A DNA stretch of 5,359 bases from a bacterium (lineage in GTDB: Bacteria > Desulfobacterota > DSWW01): positions 1-5,359 of the forward strand of contig JAUWSZ010000234.1 of the NCBI GenBank assembly GCA_030609865.1. The letters run 5' to 3'. This document shows, piece after piece, positions 1 through 5,359 of this stretch (position 1 is its first letter; every line of letters begins with the position of its first letter). The notes beneath the pieces were generated by a model. That model ran no database searches. It saw nothing but the letters and a program-made list of their open reading frames with translations, and had not been told where the DNA came from. The position numbers were made by a program, and so were the translations under genes.

Positions 1-315
1 ACTCACCCCTCCCATGGGCAGCTGCATCATTTTCAGCACCTTGGCGGCCGTCCCCACCCTGGACAGGGTCGCGATGTCCGGCTCCTTGTCTGCCTCGGGC
101 TGCTGGTTCGACGTCAGTCCGATCAGCCTGTCTTGGACCACGGCCTCGTCGACGAGCTGGATGTAGTTCTTCTGCCCCACCATCAACGGGGCGGCCATTC
201 CAGGGAACAGAACAACACCGGAAAGGGGCAGGATGGGGAGTTGTTCAGGAATCGGAATCTCTTCGGCGTCTGTCTTGTCGATGTCTCTTGCCATTGGTTC
301 GGTCTGCGGATCCAT
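1..315 (-). CDS. lon: Lon ATP-dependent protease, N-terminal fragment (cut by window edge)
   Basis: This is the first 105 codons of Lon, the cytoplasmic AAA+ serine protease that degrades misfolded and regulatory proteins. Only the start of the N-terminal substrate-recognition (LON/PUA-like) domain is visible. After a polar leader of about 20 residues, the family block begins with LPILPLSGVVLFPGMAAPLM, followed by VGQKNYIQLVDEAV, RLIGL and VGTAAKVLKMMQLPMGG, all in the order typical of Lon. The AAA+ module and the Ser-Lys protease domain lie beyond the left edge. The ATG at 315 is chosen because a strong GGGGGGAG Shine-Dalgarno (319-326) lies 3 nt upstream; the next in-frame ATG (Met8, 294) has none. 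The start is 13 bp after the hsp20 stop, so the two genes are very probably co-transcribed and lon may share the promoter ahead of hsp20. The frame is open to the edge with no defect seen. Confidence 0.95.
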   Translation of the reverse strand, partial: MDPQTEPMARDIDKTDAEEIPIPEQLPILPLSGVVLFPGMAAPLMVGQKNYIQLVDEAVVQDRLIGLTSNQQPEADKEPDIATLSRVGTAAKVLKMMQLPMGGVS

Positions 316-328
316 TTTCTCCCCCCGT

Positions 329-769
329 TCAGTAGGATTCCTCAGGCTCAATCACGATTTCGACAGGTTTTTTCACCTTTTTCGGAAGAAGAAGCTCCAA
401 AAACCCATCCCTGTGCTCTGCCTTTATGCGTTCCATGTCAAGGTCCCGAGGAACGCGGAACATCTTCTGAAAAGGCCCGTAGTCGATCTCCATCCGGTGG
501 AACCGCTTCATCCCGGGAACCGGTTTTCTCATCCTCACACCGGAGATCCGCAACAAATCCCCCTCGCGAACAATCTTGATGGCTTCCTTGTCCAGACCGG
601 CAAGATCCATCAGGATCAGGACGGTATCTTCCGTCTCCACGATGTCCGTGCTCGGCGCCCATCCTTCCCGGCCGAGGAATCGATTGTGACCTAAGGGGTC
701 GAGACAACACTCCCGGCCCTCCTCGTCGTTTCGGAAACGGACGGCAAAGAGCTTTCTTGATCTATCCAT
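329..769 (-). CDS. Hsp20/alpha-crystallin small heat-shock protein
   Basis: This is a 146-residue small heat-shock protein, an ATP-independent cytoplasmic holdase that binds unfolding proteins and keeps them refoldable or degradable. The N-terminal arm (about 1-36) is short and polar. The alpha-crystallin domain spans roughly 37-130, starting at WAPSTDIVETED, continuing through LMDLAGLDKEAIKI and EGDLLRISG, and ending with the signature A-x3-DGFLELLLPKK (117-131). The C-terminal tail holds the I-x-I oligomerisation motif as IVI (138-140). Length is normal for the family. The ATG at 769 has a GGGGAGG Shine-Dalgarno (774-780) 4 nt upstream. The gene sits 13 bp ahead of lon, pairing a holdase with a protease that could clear its clients. 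A sigma70-like promoter candidate lies at 827-855. I saw no sigma32 consensus or complete CIRCE operator, so heat induction is not shown by the sequence. No residue is obviously missing. Confidence 0.93.
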   Translation of the reverse strand: MDRSRKLFAVRFRNDEEGRECCLDPLGHNRFLGREGWAPSTDIVETEDTVLILMDLAGLDKEAIKIVREGDLLRISGVRMRKPVPGMKRFHRMEIDYGPFQKMFRVPRDLDMERIKAEHRDGFLELLLPKKVKKPVEIVIEPEESY

Positions 770-790
770 GACGCCTCCCCTACTGTGAAA

Positions 791-877
791 TTATTCTTTC
801 GCGAGCCCTAAGGCCGTGATTTTCTCCTTATAGCGCATCATGATCGCAGAGTCGAGTTCTCGGAGAAGCCGTGTCAT
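791..877 (-). CDS. Possible 28-residue micro-ORF coupled to the PBP gene
   Basis: A 28-codon reading frame starts with an ATG that overlaps the PBP stop codon as ATGA (874-877) and ends with TAA at 791-793, 21 bp before the hsp20 start. I do not recognise the peptide. It begins MTRLLRELDSAIMMRYKEK and is charged and leucine/methionine-containing, so it could form an amphipathic helix; there is no signal peptide or membrane span. An ATGA overlap is the usual geometry of translational coupling, and this is the main argument for it. Against it: there is no Shine-Dalgarno at a useful distance, the length is within chance expectation, and a promoter candidate for hsp20 lies inside it. It may simply be untranslated spacer. 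Confidence 0.25.
   Translation of the reverse strand: MTRLLRELDSAIMMRYKEKITALGLAKE
827..855 (-). promoter_or_regulatory. Candidate sigma70-type promoter for hsp20-lon
   Basis: On the minus strand, TCGACT (850-855, 4/6 to TTGACA) and TATAAG (827-832, 5/6 to TATAAT) are separated by the ideal 17 bp. They lie in the spacer after the PBP gene and inside the doubtful micro-ORF. Transcription would start near 820, giving a leader of about 50 nt before the hsp20 ATG. This would uncouple the proteostasis pair from the envelope operon upstream. The -35 is weak and the match could be chance. Confidence 0.3.
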
Positions 878-3174
878 TGAAACCAGTCCAGCACCTTCCG
901 AAACACGCCTCTCCAGGTTTTCCTCCCCGGGGCCTTCTCTATCGAATCGTCCGGATGGAAGGGGCAGGGCTCCGAGGGCTCTGTTCCCTCGACAAAGACC
1001 TCTGTGATCGTATCCGTGCACGCCTTCGTGGCCAGAAGCCCGCTCAGGCGGTCGACCTCCAGAAAGACAACCCCGGGCGGCGGCACGAACTCCTCCGTGA
1101 CGAGCCAGTCAGAGGTGTTCCGGATGAAATCGGCCCAGATGGGCAAAGCCGCCTGAGAACCGCTCTGCCCGATGCTTCTCGGCTTGTCGAAGCCCACCCA
1201 GACAAGCGCTGCCAATCGAGGCGTATACCCGGCAAACCAGGCATCCCGGCTGTCATTGGTCGTCCCTGTCTTCCCCGCAGCAGGGACGCTGATCCTGTTG
1301 GAAACCGACCGGGCCGTCCCCCTCTCGAAGACCCCTTTCAGGAGGGACGTGATCACGTAGGCAACCTCCGGAGTGATCGCCTGCTCGAGTTCCATCGGTC
1401 TTCTCTCCAGAATTGTGCCTCCTTTGTCCAGCACCTTCTTGATGGCCCGGGGCCGGGCCAGGACGCCATGATTCGCAAAGGCCCCAAAGGCAGATGCCAG
1501 TTCCAGGGGCTGGATCTCAAAGGCTCCGAGGGCCAGGGAAGGTGCGGGATCCATCGGCGAGGTGATGCCCAGACTCCGCGCGGTCTCGATGACCTCTTCC
1601 AGGCCCGTGCGCTGACTCAGCCAGACGGTTGCGCAATTCAGCGAATTCTCCAGGGCAGTGCGCACAGTAACCTTGCCGAAGAACTGATCGTTGAAGTTTC
1701 TCGGCCTCCAGGATTTGCCATCGTACCGGATGCGTATCGGCTCGTCCCGAAGGATGGAAGCGGCCGTGAAGCGAGACGCCTCGCCAGCTCCCTCCAGGGC
1801 CGTTGCGTAAACAATCGGCTTGAACAGGCTGCCGGGCTGACGGCGAGCCTGGACCACCCGGTTGAACTGGCTCGTCTTGTAATCTCTGCCCCCAATCATG
1901 GCACGTACAAAACCCGTCTGCGGTTCGATCGCCACCAGGCATGCCTGGAGATTCTGTTCGGGATCCTCCCCCTTCAATCGCCTGAGGGACGGGACCCTTG
2001 CCTCCAGGCGTTCCAGTCCCTTCTTCACGCTCCTGCCTGCCTGGTTCTGCATCCCCACATCCAGGGTCGTGAAGATCAGGAGGCCTTCCGACGTCAATAT
2101 GTCGAGCGAGTATTCCTTTTCCAGCTCCTTGACCAGATAGTCGACGAAGTACGGAGCATCGTTGCGCTCCGGGCGGAAGGACCGGACCTCGACGGGCGTC
2201 TTCGTTGCCTCGTTGTACTGCTCCTCCGAGATCATACCCGAACTCCACATCCTCTTCAGAACGCCATCCCTTCGCTTCTGAATCCTCGCCACATCCTTGT
2301 GGGGAGCATAGAGGTTTGGAGACCTTATGAGGCCTGCCAGGACAGCGCTCTCCGGCAAGGTCAGCTTTCGAAGGGGCTTGCCGAAATAGAACTCCGAAGC
2401 CTCGCCGACCCCGTAGATGCCCTGCGATCCCTTCTGGCCGAAGTAGATCTCGTTCAGGTAAGCCTCCAGGATTTGCTCCTTCGAGTACCGGATCTCCAGG
2501 AGCAGTGCCATCAAGGCTTCCTTGGCCTTTCTCGAGAAGGTTCTCTTGGGGGTCAGGTAGAAATTCTTGACCAATTGCTGAGTCAGCGTGCTGGCCCCCT
2601 GCACGATTCTTCCGGCCTCGATGTTGGCGAGCAAGGCCCTGGCGATGGAGGAAAAATCGAGGCCGAAATGTTCGTAGAAACGGTGGTCCTCGGCAACGAT
2701 CACAGCGCTCACAGTATGCTCGGGCACCTCGGAAAGGCTCACCAGCTTCCTCTCTTCCCACACCTGTTCGAAGAGACCGGTGATCAACTCCGGTTCCAAA
2801 TCGACCGAGTAGATCTCCTTGGCCGGCTCCCGAAGGTCCCGGAGTCGCTTGATCGTGCCCTCCACGGTCTCGATGCGGACCGGAAACCCCTCGAACTCCC
2901 CGCTCGGATACAGGAAGTCGTGGAGTGTGATCTCCATGAACCCCCGACCCACCCGGTATTCCCCCTTCCTGGGGGGCCTTTGCTTCGACGGCTGGTATCC
3001 GAGACGGCACAACCGATCTTTGATATGGGCGCCCTGGAAAGGCCCACCGGTGTAAAGGGAATACGTATCGGAATAGATCTTCGAAGGCAGTCGCCAGCGC
3101 CTGCCCTCGAAACGGCTGACGATTTCCCGGTCCAGCAGGAGCAGGTAGCCTCCGCCGAGGCCCACCAGTGTCAC
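874..3174 (-). CDS. mrcB: Class A penicillin-binding protein, PBP1b type (bifunctional peptidoglycan glycosyltransferase/transpeptidase)
   Basis: This inner-membrane enzyme polymerises lipid II into glycan strands and cross-links the peptides in the periplasm. Numbering is from the GTG at 3174. A membrane helix, only half of it included from this start, is followed at about 25-115 by a UB2H-like region (LCRLGY, GEY, FLYPSGEFEG), which marks the PBP1b type. The GT51 domain shows EDHRFYEHFG with catalytic Glu162, GASTLTQQLVKN (193-204), RKAKEALMALLLE (215-227, second Glu219) and EAYLNEIYFG. The transpeptidase domain shows SLFK with nucleophile Ser449, SLN (511-513) and KTGTT (635-639). The C-terminal tail has two cysteines in a GTEP-containing segment. 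All catalytic motifs are intact, and 766 residues is near the family size. The GTG is the only canonical in-frame start, but coding signal clearly continues upstream (3175-3387), so the real protein is probably about 837 residues. The gene follows cpoB directly, whose E. coli homologue regulates PBP1b. The symbol mrcB is by type, not proven orthology. Confidence 0.95.
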   Translation of the reverse strand: MTLVGLGGGYLLLLDREIVSRFEGRRWRLPSKIYSDTYSLYTGGPFQGAHIKDRLCRLGYQPSKQRPPRKGEYRVGRGFMEITLHDFLYPSGEFEGFPVRIETVEGTIKRLRDLREPAKEIYSVDLEPELITGLFEQVWEERKLVSLSEVPEHTVSAVIVAEDHRFYEHFGLDFSSIARALLANIEAGRIVQGASTLTQQLVKNFYLTPKRTFSRKAKEALMALLLEIRYSKEQILEAYLNEIYFGQKGSQGIYGVGEASEFYFGKPLRKLTLPESAVLAGLIRSPNLYAPHKDVARIQKRRDGVLKRMWSSGMISEEQYNEATKTPVEVRSFRPERNDAPYFVDYLVKELEKEYSLDILTSEGLLIFTTLDVGMQNQAGRSVKKGLERLEARVPSLRRLKGEDPEQNLQACLVAIEPQTGFVRAMIGGRDYKTSQFNRVVQARRQPGSLFKPIVYATALEGAGEASRFTAASILRDEPIRIRYDGKSWRPRNFNDQFFGKVTVRTALENSLNCATVWLSQRTGLEEVIETARSLGITSPMDPAPSLALGAFEIQPLELASAFGAFANHGVLARPRAIKKVLDKGGTILERRPMELEQAITPEVAYVITSLLKGVFERGTARSVSNRISVPAAGKTGTTNDSRDAWFAGYTPRLAALVWVGFDKPRSIGQSGSQAALPIWADFIRNTSDWLVTEEFVPPPGVVFLEVDRLSGLLATKACTDTITEVFVEGTEPSEPCPFHPDDSIEKAPGRKTWRGVFRKVLDWFQ

Positions 3175-3387
3175 CGCCAGGATCAGCAGGGCAATCCACC
3201 TAGCCCGGGTGCGAGGGCTCAGCTTCTTGGTGCGGGCCGCCTTGCTCGATTTCTTCGGTTTCTTTTTCGGAGGCTTCCGGACCCTGGTGCGCGTACCCGG
3301 CCGACTCAGACGGGGCTTCCGTGTGGGGCGTTTCTTCGGGGGACTTCTTTTCCGCAGCGGACTTCTCGTGCGTTTGCTTGACTTAAT
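3175..3387 (-). other. In-frame N-terminal extension of the PBP: basic cytoplasmic tail and first half of the membrane helix
   Basis: The PBP frame stays open upstream of the GTG at 3174 until a TAG at 3424-3426. The last residues before the GTG read RWIALLILAV and join TLVGLGGGYLLLL to make one complete transmembrane helix; cut at the GTG, the helix would be only about 13 residues. Before it lies a tail of about 63 residues with 30 Lys/Arg, 10 Pro and no Asp or Glu, the charge expected of the cytoplasmic tail of a class A PBP. This is strong evidence of coding. However, the stretch holds no in-frame ATG, GTG or TTG. An ATT at 3385-3387 shares a base with the cpoB TAA (3383-3385) and is the most natural place for a start; CTG codons at 3357 and 3309 are weaker alternatives. 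A loss-of-start mutation or sequence error is also possible. That the extension is coding is fairly sure; the exact start is not. Confidence 0.75.
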
Positions 3388-4300
3388 CTTTCTTGGTTCC
3401 CGCCTGGCTGGACTTGAGCAACTCTATCTTTCGGGTAGCCAACTTTGCCTGAGGGGCCTTGGGGTAGACCTTTAAGAGTTTCTCCATGGCTGCGACCGCG
3501 GCCCCGCGCTCGCTCATCTTCTCAAGGGCGTATCCCATCTTGAGCAACGCATCGGGCCCTTTGGACCCTTTCGGATATTCCTTGACCACCTGCTGGTACT
3601 TGAGGACAGCGTTCTCGTAGTCTTCTGTACGGTAGTAGGTCTCTCCCATCCAGAAGAGGGCGTTGTCCACGAGGGAGGATTCGGGATAGCGATGAACGAA
3701 CTGATCAAAGGCCATGCGGGCCGCCTCGTTCTCGTTTGACTTGAAGAGATGGTAGGCCATCTCGTAGGCCTCCTCCTCGCTCAACGCCTTCTTGGGAGGG
3801 GCTGCCGGAACGACCAGGGCAGCTGCCTTTTCCCCACCCCCCGTTGTCGTCGGAGGCGCCGAGGCCTGTTTCGCCGGCTTCTTCGCTGCCTGGGCGCTCG
3901 GAAGCGGCTTCAGGCCGAAGTACTCCTCGATTCGGGAAAGGCGAGCGTCGGTCGTCTCCATCTGCTGTTGAAGGTAGCTGAGCTGAAGGGCAACCGATTC
4001 TTCCACCGATTGCCTCTCCTGCCCCACCACCTCCCGTTCGTGCATGCCGGACGACAACTCACCACGCAACGCCTGAAGTTCGGTGCGCACATCGATCAAG
4101 TCCGCCTTGACGTCCGCCTGATCCGCACGAATCGCCCCAAGGGATTGGTGGACCTCGTTCTCGATTTCCGGCAAACGCTTCTCGAGCTGGTCTGTCTCCA
4201 CCTGGAGGTTTCGGACACTGTTCTGATAGGGCTGGAATTCCGTCTTCGTCACGCAGCCCAATGCGAGACACAGCGAAAGCGTCAGGATAGCGTGCTTCAT
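3383..4300 (-). CDS. cpoB: CpoB/YbgF, Tol-Pal-associated cell-division coordinator (TPR protein, predicted lipoprotein)
   Basis: This 305-residue periplasmic protein is the Tol-Pal partner that, in E. coli, binds TolA and PBP1b and ties septal peptidoglycan synthesis to outer-membrane constriction. The signal peptide MKHAILTLSLCLALGC ends in a lipobox-like LALGC, so Cys16 is a probable lipidation site; E. coli CpoB is a soluble periplasmic protein. Residues about 25-128 form a heptad-like coiled coil (the trimerisation region of the family). Residues 130-172 are a low-complexity Ala/Pro/Lys/Thr linker. Residues about 174-300 carry tandem TPR-like repeats, including AYHLFKSNENEAARMAFDQF, ALFWMGETYYRTEDYENAV and ALLKMGYALEKMSERGAAV, the C-terminal YbgF domain. 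The ATG at 4300 lies 12 bp after the pal stop; the only ribosome site is a weak AAGGG that overlaps that stop, suggesting coupling to pal. The TAA abuts the probable PBP start. The function is inferred from the family and the neighbours. Confidence 0.92.
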   Translation of the reverse strand: MKHAILTLSLCLALGCVTKTEFQPYQNSVRNLQVETDQLEKRLPEIENEVHQSLGAIRADQADVKADLIDVRTELQALRGELSSGMHEREVVGQERQSVEESVALQLSYLQQQMETTDARLSRIEEYFGLKPLPSAQAAKKPAKQASAPPTTTGGGEKAAALVVPAAPPKKALSEEEAYEMAYHLFKSNENEAARMAFDQFVHRYPESSLVDNALFWMGETYYRTEDYENAVLKYQQVVKEYPKGSKGPDALLKMGYALEKMSERGAAVAAMEKLLKVYPKAPQAKLATRKIELLKSSQAGTKKD

Positions 4301-4312
4301 CGAGGGGTGCCC

Positions 4313-4879
4313 TTATCTTCTCAGGATTACGAAATGGCATCGCCGGTTCTTGGCCCAGGACTGCTCCGTTTGCCGCGGGTCCAGGGGCCTTTCCTCGCCA
4401 TAGCTTACGGTGCTCACCTGGGCAGCCCTCATCCCGAGATTCATCAGGTAGTCCCGGGCCGCATTGGCTCGCCTCTGCCCCAGGGCCAGGTTGTATTCCA
4501 CCGTTCCCCGTTCATCGCAATGCCCCTCAACGAAGACCTCGGCGCCCGGCGCCCCCTGAAGCATTTCATAGTTTCTCTTCAGAATCAGACGGGCATCCGG
4601 TCTTATATTGTACTTATCAAAATCGAAATGTATGTCCTCGAGCCGGTCTTGAAGCTCTTGCCGGGCCTGGGCGCGCAGACTCTCCTCCGAGAACCCCTCT
4701 CCCACCTCCCCTTCCACCTGAGGCACGGGCTCCCCGACAGCCTCCTCAATATCGATGACCTCGATCTCCTCCGGTCCCGGCGGCACCTGACCCTTTTTGG
4801 CACATCCGAAGAACCCGAAAAGGGCCATCACGATCACCAACCCCATGACGATCCTTTGTCCTGCATTTTCGCTGGTCAT
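4313..4879 (-). CDS. pal: Pal, peptidoglycan-associated outer-membrane lipoprotein
   Basis: This 188-residue lipoprotein anchors the outer membrane to peptidoglycan and is mobilised by TolB and TolA during division. The signal peptide runs from residue 1 to LFGFFGC, with Cys26 as the lipidated residue. A disordered, strongly acidic and proline-containing spacer follows (about 30-65). The OmpA-like peptidoglycan-binding domain spans about 82-188: IHFDFDKYNIRP, VFVEGHCDERGTVEYN, LALGQRRANAARDYLMNLG and SWAKNRRCHFVI. Asp122 and the Arg pair of NRR sit where diaminopimelate is gripped in Pal/OmpA structures. The ATG at 4879 has an AAGGGGA Shine-Dalgarno (4887-4893) 7 nt upstream. An in-frame ATG at 4846 also has a good AAAGGA but would remove Arg9, the signal peptide's only positive residue, so the upstream start is preferred. 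It follows tolB by 82 bp and precedes cpoB by 12 bp. A promoter candidate lies just upstream. Confidence 0.96.
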   Translation of the reverse strand: MTSENAGQRIVMGLVIVMALFGFFGCAKKGQVPPGPEEIEVIDIEEAVGEPVPQVEGEVGEGFSEESLRAQARQELQDRLEDIHFDFDKYNIRPDARLILKRNYEMLQGAPGAEVFVEGHCDERGTVEYNLALGQRRANAARDYLMNLGMRAAQVSTVSYGEERPLDPRQTEQSWAKNRRCHFVILRR

Positions 4880-4937
4880 CTTCCTGTCCCCTTCCTTCCC
4901 CTATATTGATGGTTGGGTGTACTGTATTTGATTCGAA

Positions 4938-4965
4938 TTTATAACAAATGCAGGAAGAAAATCAA
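4938..4965 (-). promoter_or_regulatory. Candidate sigma70-type promoter for pal-cpoB-PBP
   Basis: On the minus strand, TTGATT (4960-4965, 4/6 to the -35 consensus) and TATAAA (4938-4943, 5/6 to the -10) are separated by 16 bp, in an AT-rich island unlike the surrounding GC-rich sequence. The -35 overlaps the tolB stop codon. Transcription would begin near 4930, giving a leader of about 50 nt before pal. This would let pal and the downstream genes be expressed independently of tolB. It is based on pattern matching only. Confidence 0.4.
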
Positions 4966-5359
4966 CGGGGTGCGGGAGACCATACGGGATCGGTCTCGTC
5001 GTGCGGGCTCCAGGTGAGTCGCTTCGCGCCTGTCCCATCCGCCCGCATCAGATAGAGGTCAGGGGACCCCTCTTGATCGGAACTGAAAACAACCAGTCGC
5101 CCGTCGGGGGACCAACTCGGCTTGAGGTGGTCGCCGGCACCTTGGGTCAACTGCCTTCTGTCCGTCCCGTCCGGCCGAACGCGGAATACCTGAAAATGCC
5201 CTTCCACCCGTGAGATATACACGATTCCATCTCCACGGGAGGACCATTCCGGGTCTGCGTTGTAGGAACCCTCGAAGGTGAGCCGCCTGATTTTTCCGTT
5301 TTCAGGCTGCAGGATGTACAGGTCGGGCCGACCGGCCCTGTCCGAGACGAACACGATAT
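4962..5359 (-). CDS. tolB: TolB, C-terminal fragment (beta-propeller repeats; cut by window edge)
   Basis: This is the last 132 complete codons of TolB, the periplasmic protein that binds Pal and communicates with TolA and the TolQR motor. The visible part consists of WD40-like (PD40) propeller blades in tandem: IVFVSDRAGRPDLYIL, then ADPEWSSRGDGIVYIS, then KPSWSPDGRLVVFSSDQEG with DLYLMRADGTGAKRLT, and a final DPVWSP before the TGA. This repeated SPDG / F.S...G..DLY / G...RLT pattern is characteristic of the TolB propeller. The N-terminal signal peptide and the mixed alpha/beta domain lie beyond the right edge. The GTG at 5354 is an internal valine in a conserved blade, not a start. Identity is supported by pal and cpoB following in the conserved tolB-pal-cpoB order. 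Related PD40 proteins exist elsewhere, but this context makes TolB by far the likeliest. Confidence 0.93.
   Translation of the reverse strand, partial: IVFVSDRAGRPDLYILQPENGKIRRLTFEGSYNADPEWSSRGDGIVYISRVEGHFQVFRVRPDGTDRRQLTQGAGDHLKPSWSPDGRLVVFSSDQEGSPDLYLMRADGTGAKRLTWSPHDETDPVWSPAPR

Noticed and set aside
233..694. A 153-codon plus-strand frame across the hsp20-lon junction
   Set aside because: It is antisense to a clear Hsp20 domain and to the Lon N-terminus, with no recognisable motif and no ribosome site noted.
799..815. CTTAGGGCTCGCGAAAG on the minus strand, resembling one arm of a CIRCE heat-shock operator (TTAGCACTC)
   Set aside because: Only one imperfect half is present; there is no matching GAGTGCTAA arm at the required spacing.
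791..1021. A longer 76-codon version of the micro-ORF starting inside the PBP gene
   Set aside because: Its first 48 codons are out-of-frame PBP sequence; only the part after the ATGA overlap could be independent.
1517..3199. A 560-codon minus-strand frame in a different phase within the PBP gene
   Set aside because: It is a low-quality Gly/Pro/Arg-rich shadow of the PBP coding frame; no domain is seen.
871..3381. A continuous 836-codon plus-strand frame lying antisense to almost the whole PBP gene
   Set aside because: The opposite strand encodes an unmistakable class A PBP with all catalytic motifs. The antisense product is Arg/Gln/Leu/Pro-rich, with no recognisable domain, and such long antisense frames are common over GC-rich genes.
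3200..3385. The cpoB frame stays open after its TAA and would encode a hydrophilic, Glu-rich tail, suggesting read-through
   Set aside because: This is the expected phase-shifted image of the Lys/Arg/Pro-rich PBP tail. There is no sign of a recoding element, and TAA is the least leaky stop.
3749..4909. A 386-codon plus-strand frame antisense to cpoB and pal
   Set aside because: It crosses two well-supported genes and the spacer between them, shows no family motif, and is explained by codon bias.
1..5359. Search by eye for tRNA or rRNA genes, CRISPR repeats, insertion-sequence ends and strong hairpin-plus-T-run terminators
   Set aside because: None could be supported. The window is nearly fully occupied by co-directional coding sequence.

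Overview
The window comes from a GC-rich Gram-negative bacterium. It has an outer-membrane Tol-Pal system, a bifunctional class A penicillin-binding protein and a Lon protease. The style of the proteins (Pal with a GHCDERG motif, CpoB as a predicted lipoprotein, a small heat-shock protein next to lon) suggests a deltaproteobacterium / Desulfobacterota-like lineage. That placement is an impression from protein style, not a proven taxonomy.

Every gene I can support lies on the minus strand, so the transcriptional order runs from the right edge to the left edge. The order is tolB (3' end only, 4962-5359), pal (4313-4879), cpoB/ybgF (3383-4300), a PBP1b-type peptidoglycan synthase (874 to at least 3174, very probably to about 3387), a possible 28-codon micro-ORF (791-877), an Hsp20 small heat-shock protein (329-769) and lon (5' end only, 1-315). 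Most junctions are tight: 12 bp between pal and cpoB, near-overlap between cpoB and the PBP, an ATGA overlap between the PBP and the micro-ORF, and 13 bp between hsp20 and lon. The two looser junctions, tolB-pal (82 bp) and PBP-hsp20 (104 bp), each hold a sigma70-like promoter candidate. No stretch over 300 bp lacks a gene.

The right half is a cell-envelope module. TolB and Pal bridge the outer membrane and the peptidoglycan. CpoB couples Tol-driven outer-membrane constriction to septal peptidoglycan synthesis, and in E. coli its target is PBP1b. Here a PBP1b-type synthase with a UB2H-like region directly follows cpoB, which places the regulator beside its likely client. The left part is a proteostasis module, with the holdase Hsp20 followed closely by the ATP-dependent protease Lon.

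The most unusual point is the start of the PBP gene. The only in-frame ATG, GTG or TTG is a GTG (3174) in the middle of the transmembrane helix. Upstream, the same frame continues through the rest of that helix and an extremely basic tail of about 63 residues, but no canonical start codon precedes it. The best candidate is an ATT that shares one base with the cpoB stop codon. Either translation starts at a rare codon or the sequence carries an error or mutation there. No previously undescribed multi-gene system, mobile element, CRISPR array or structural RNA gene is evident.
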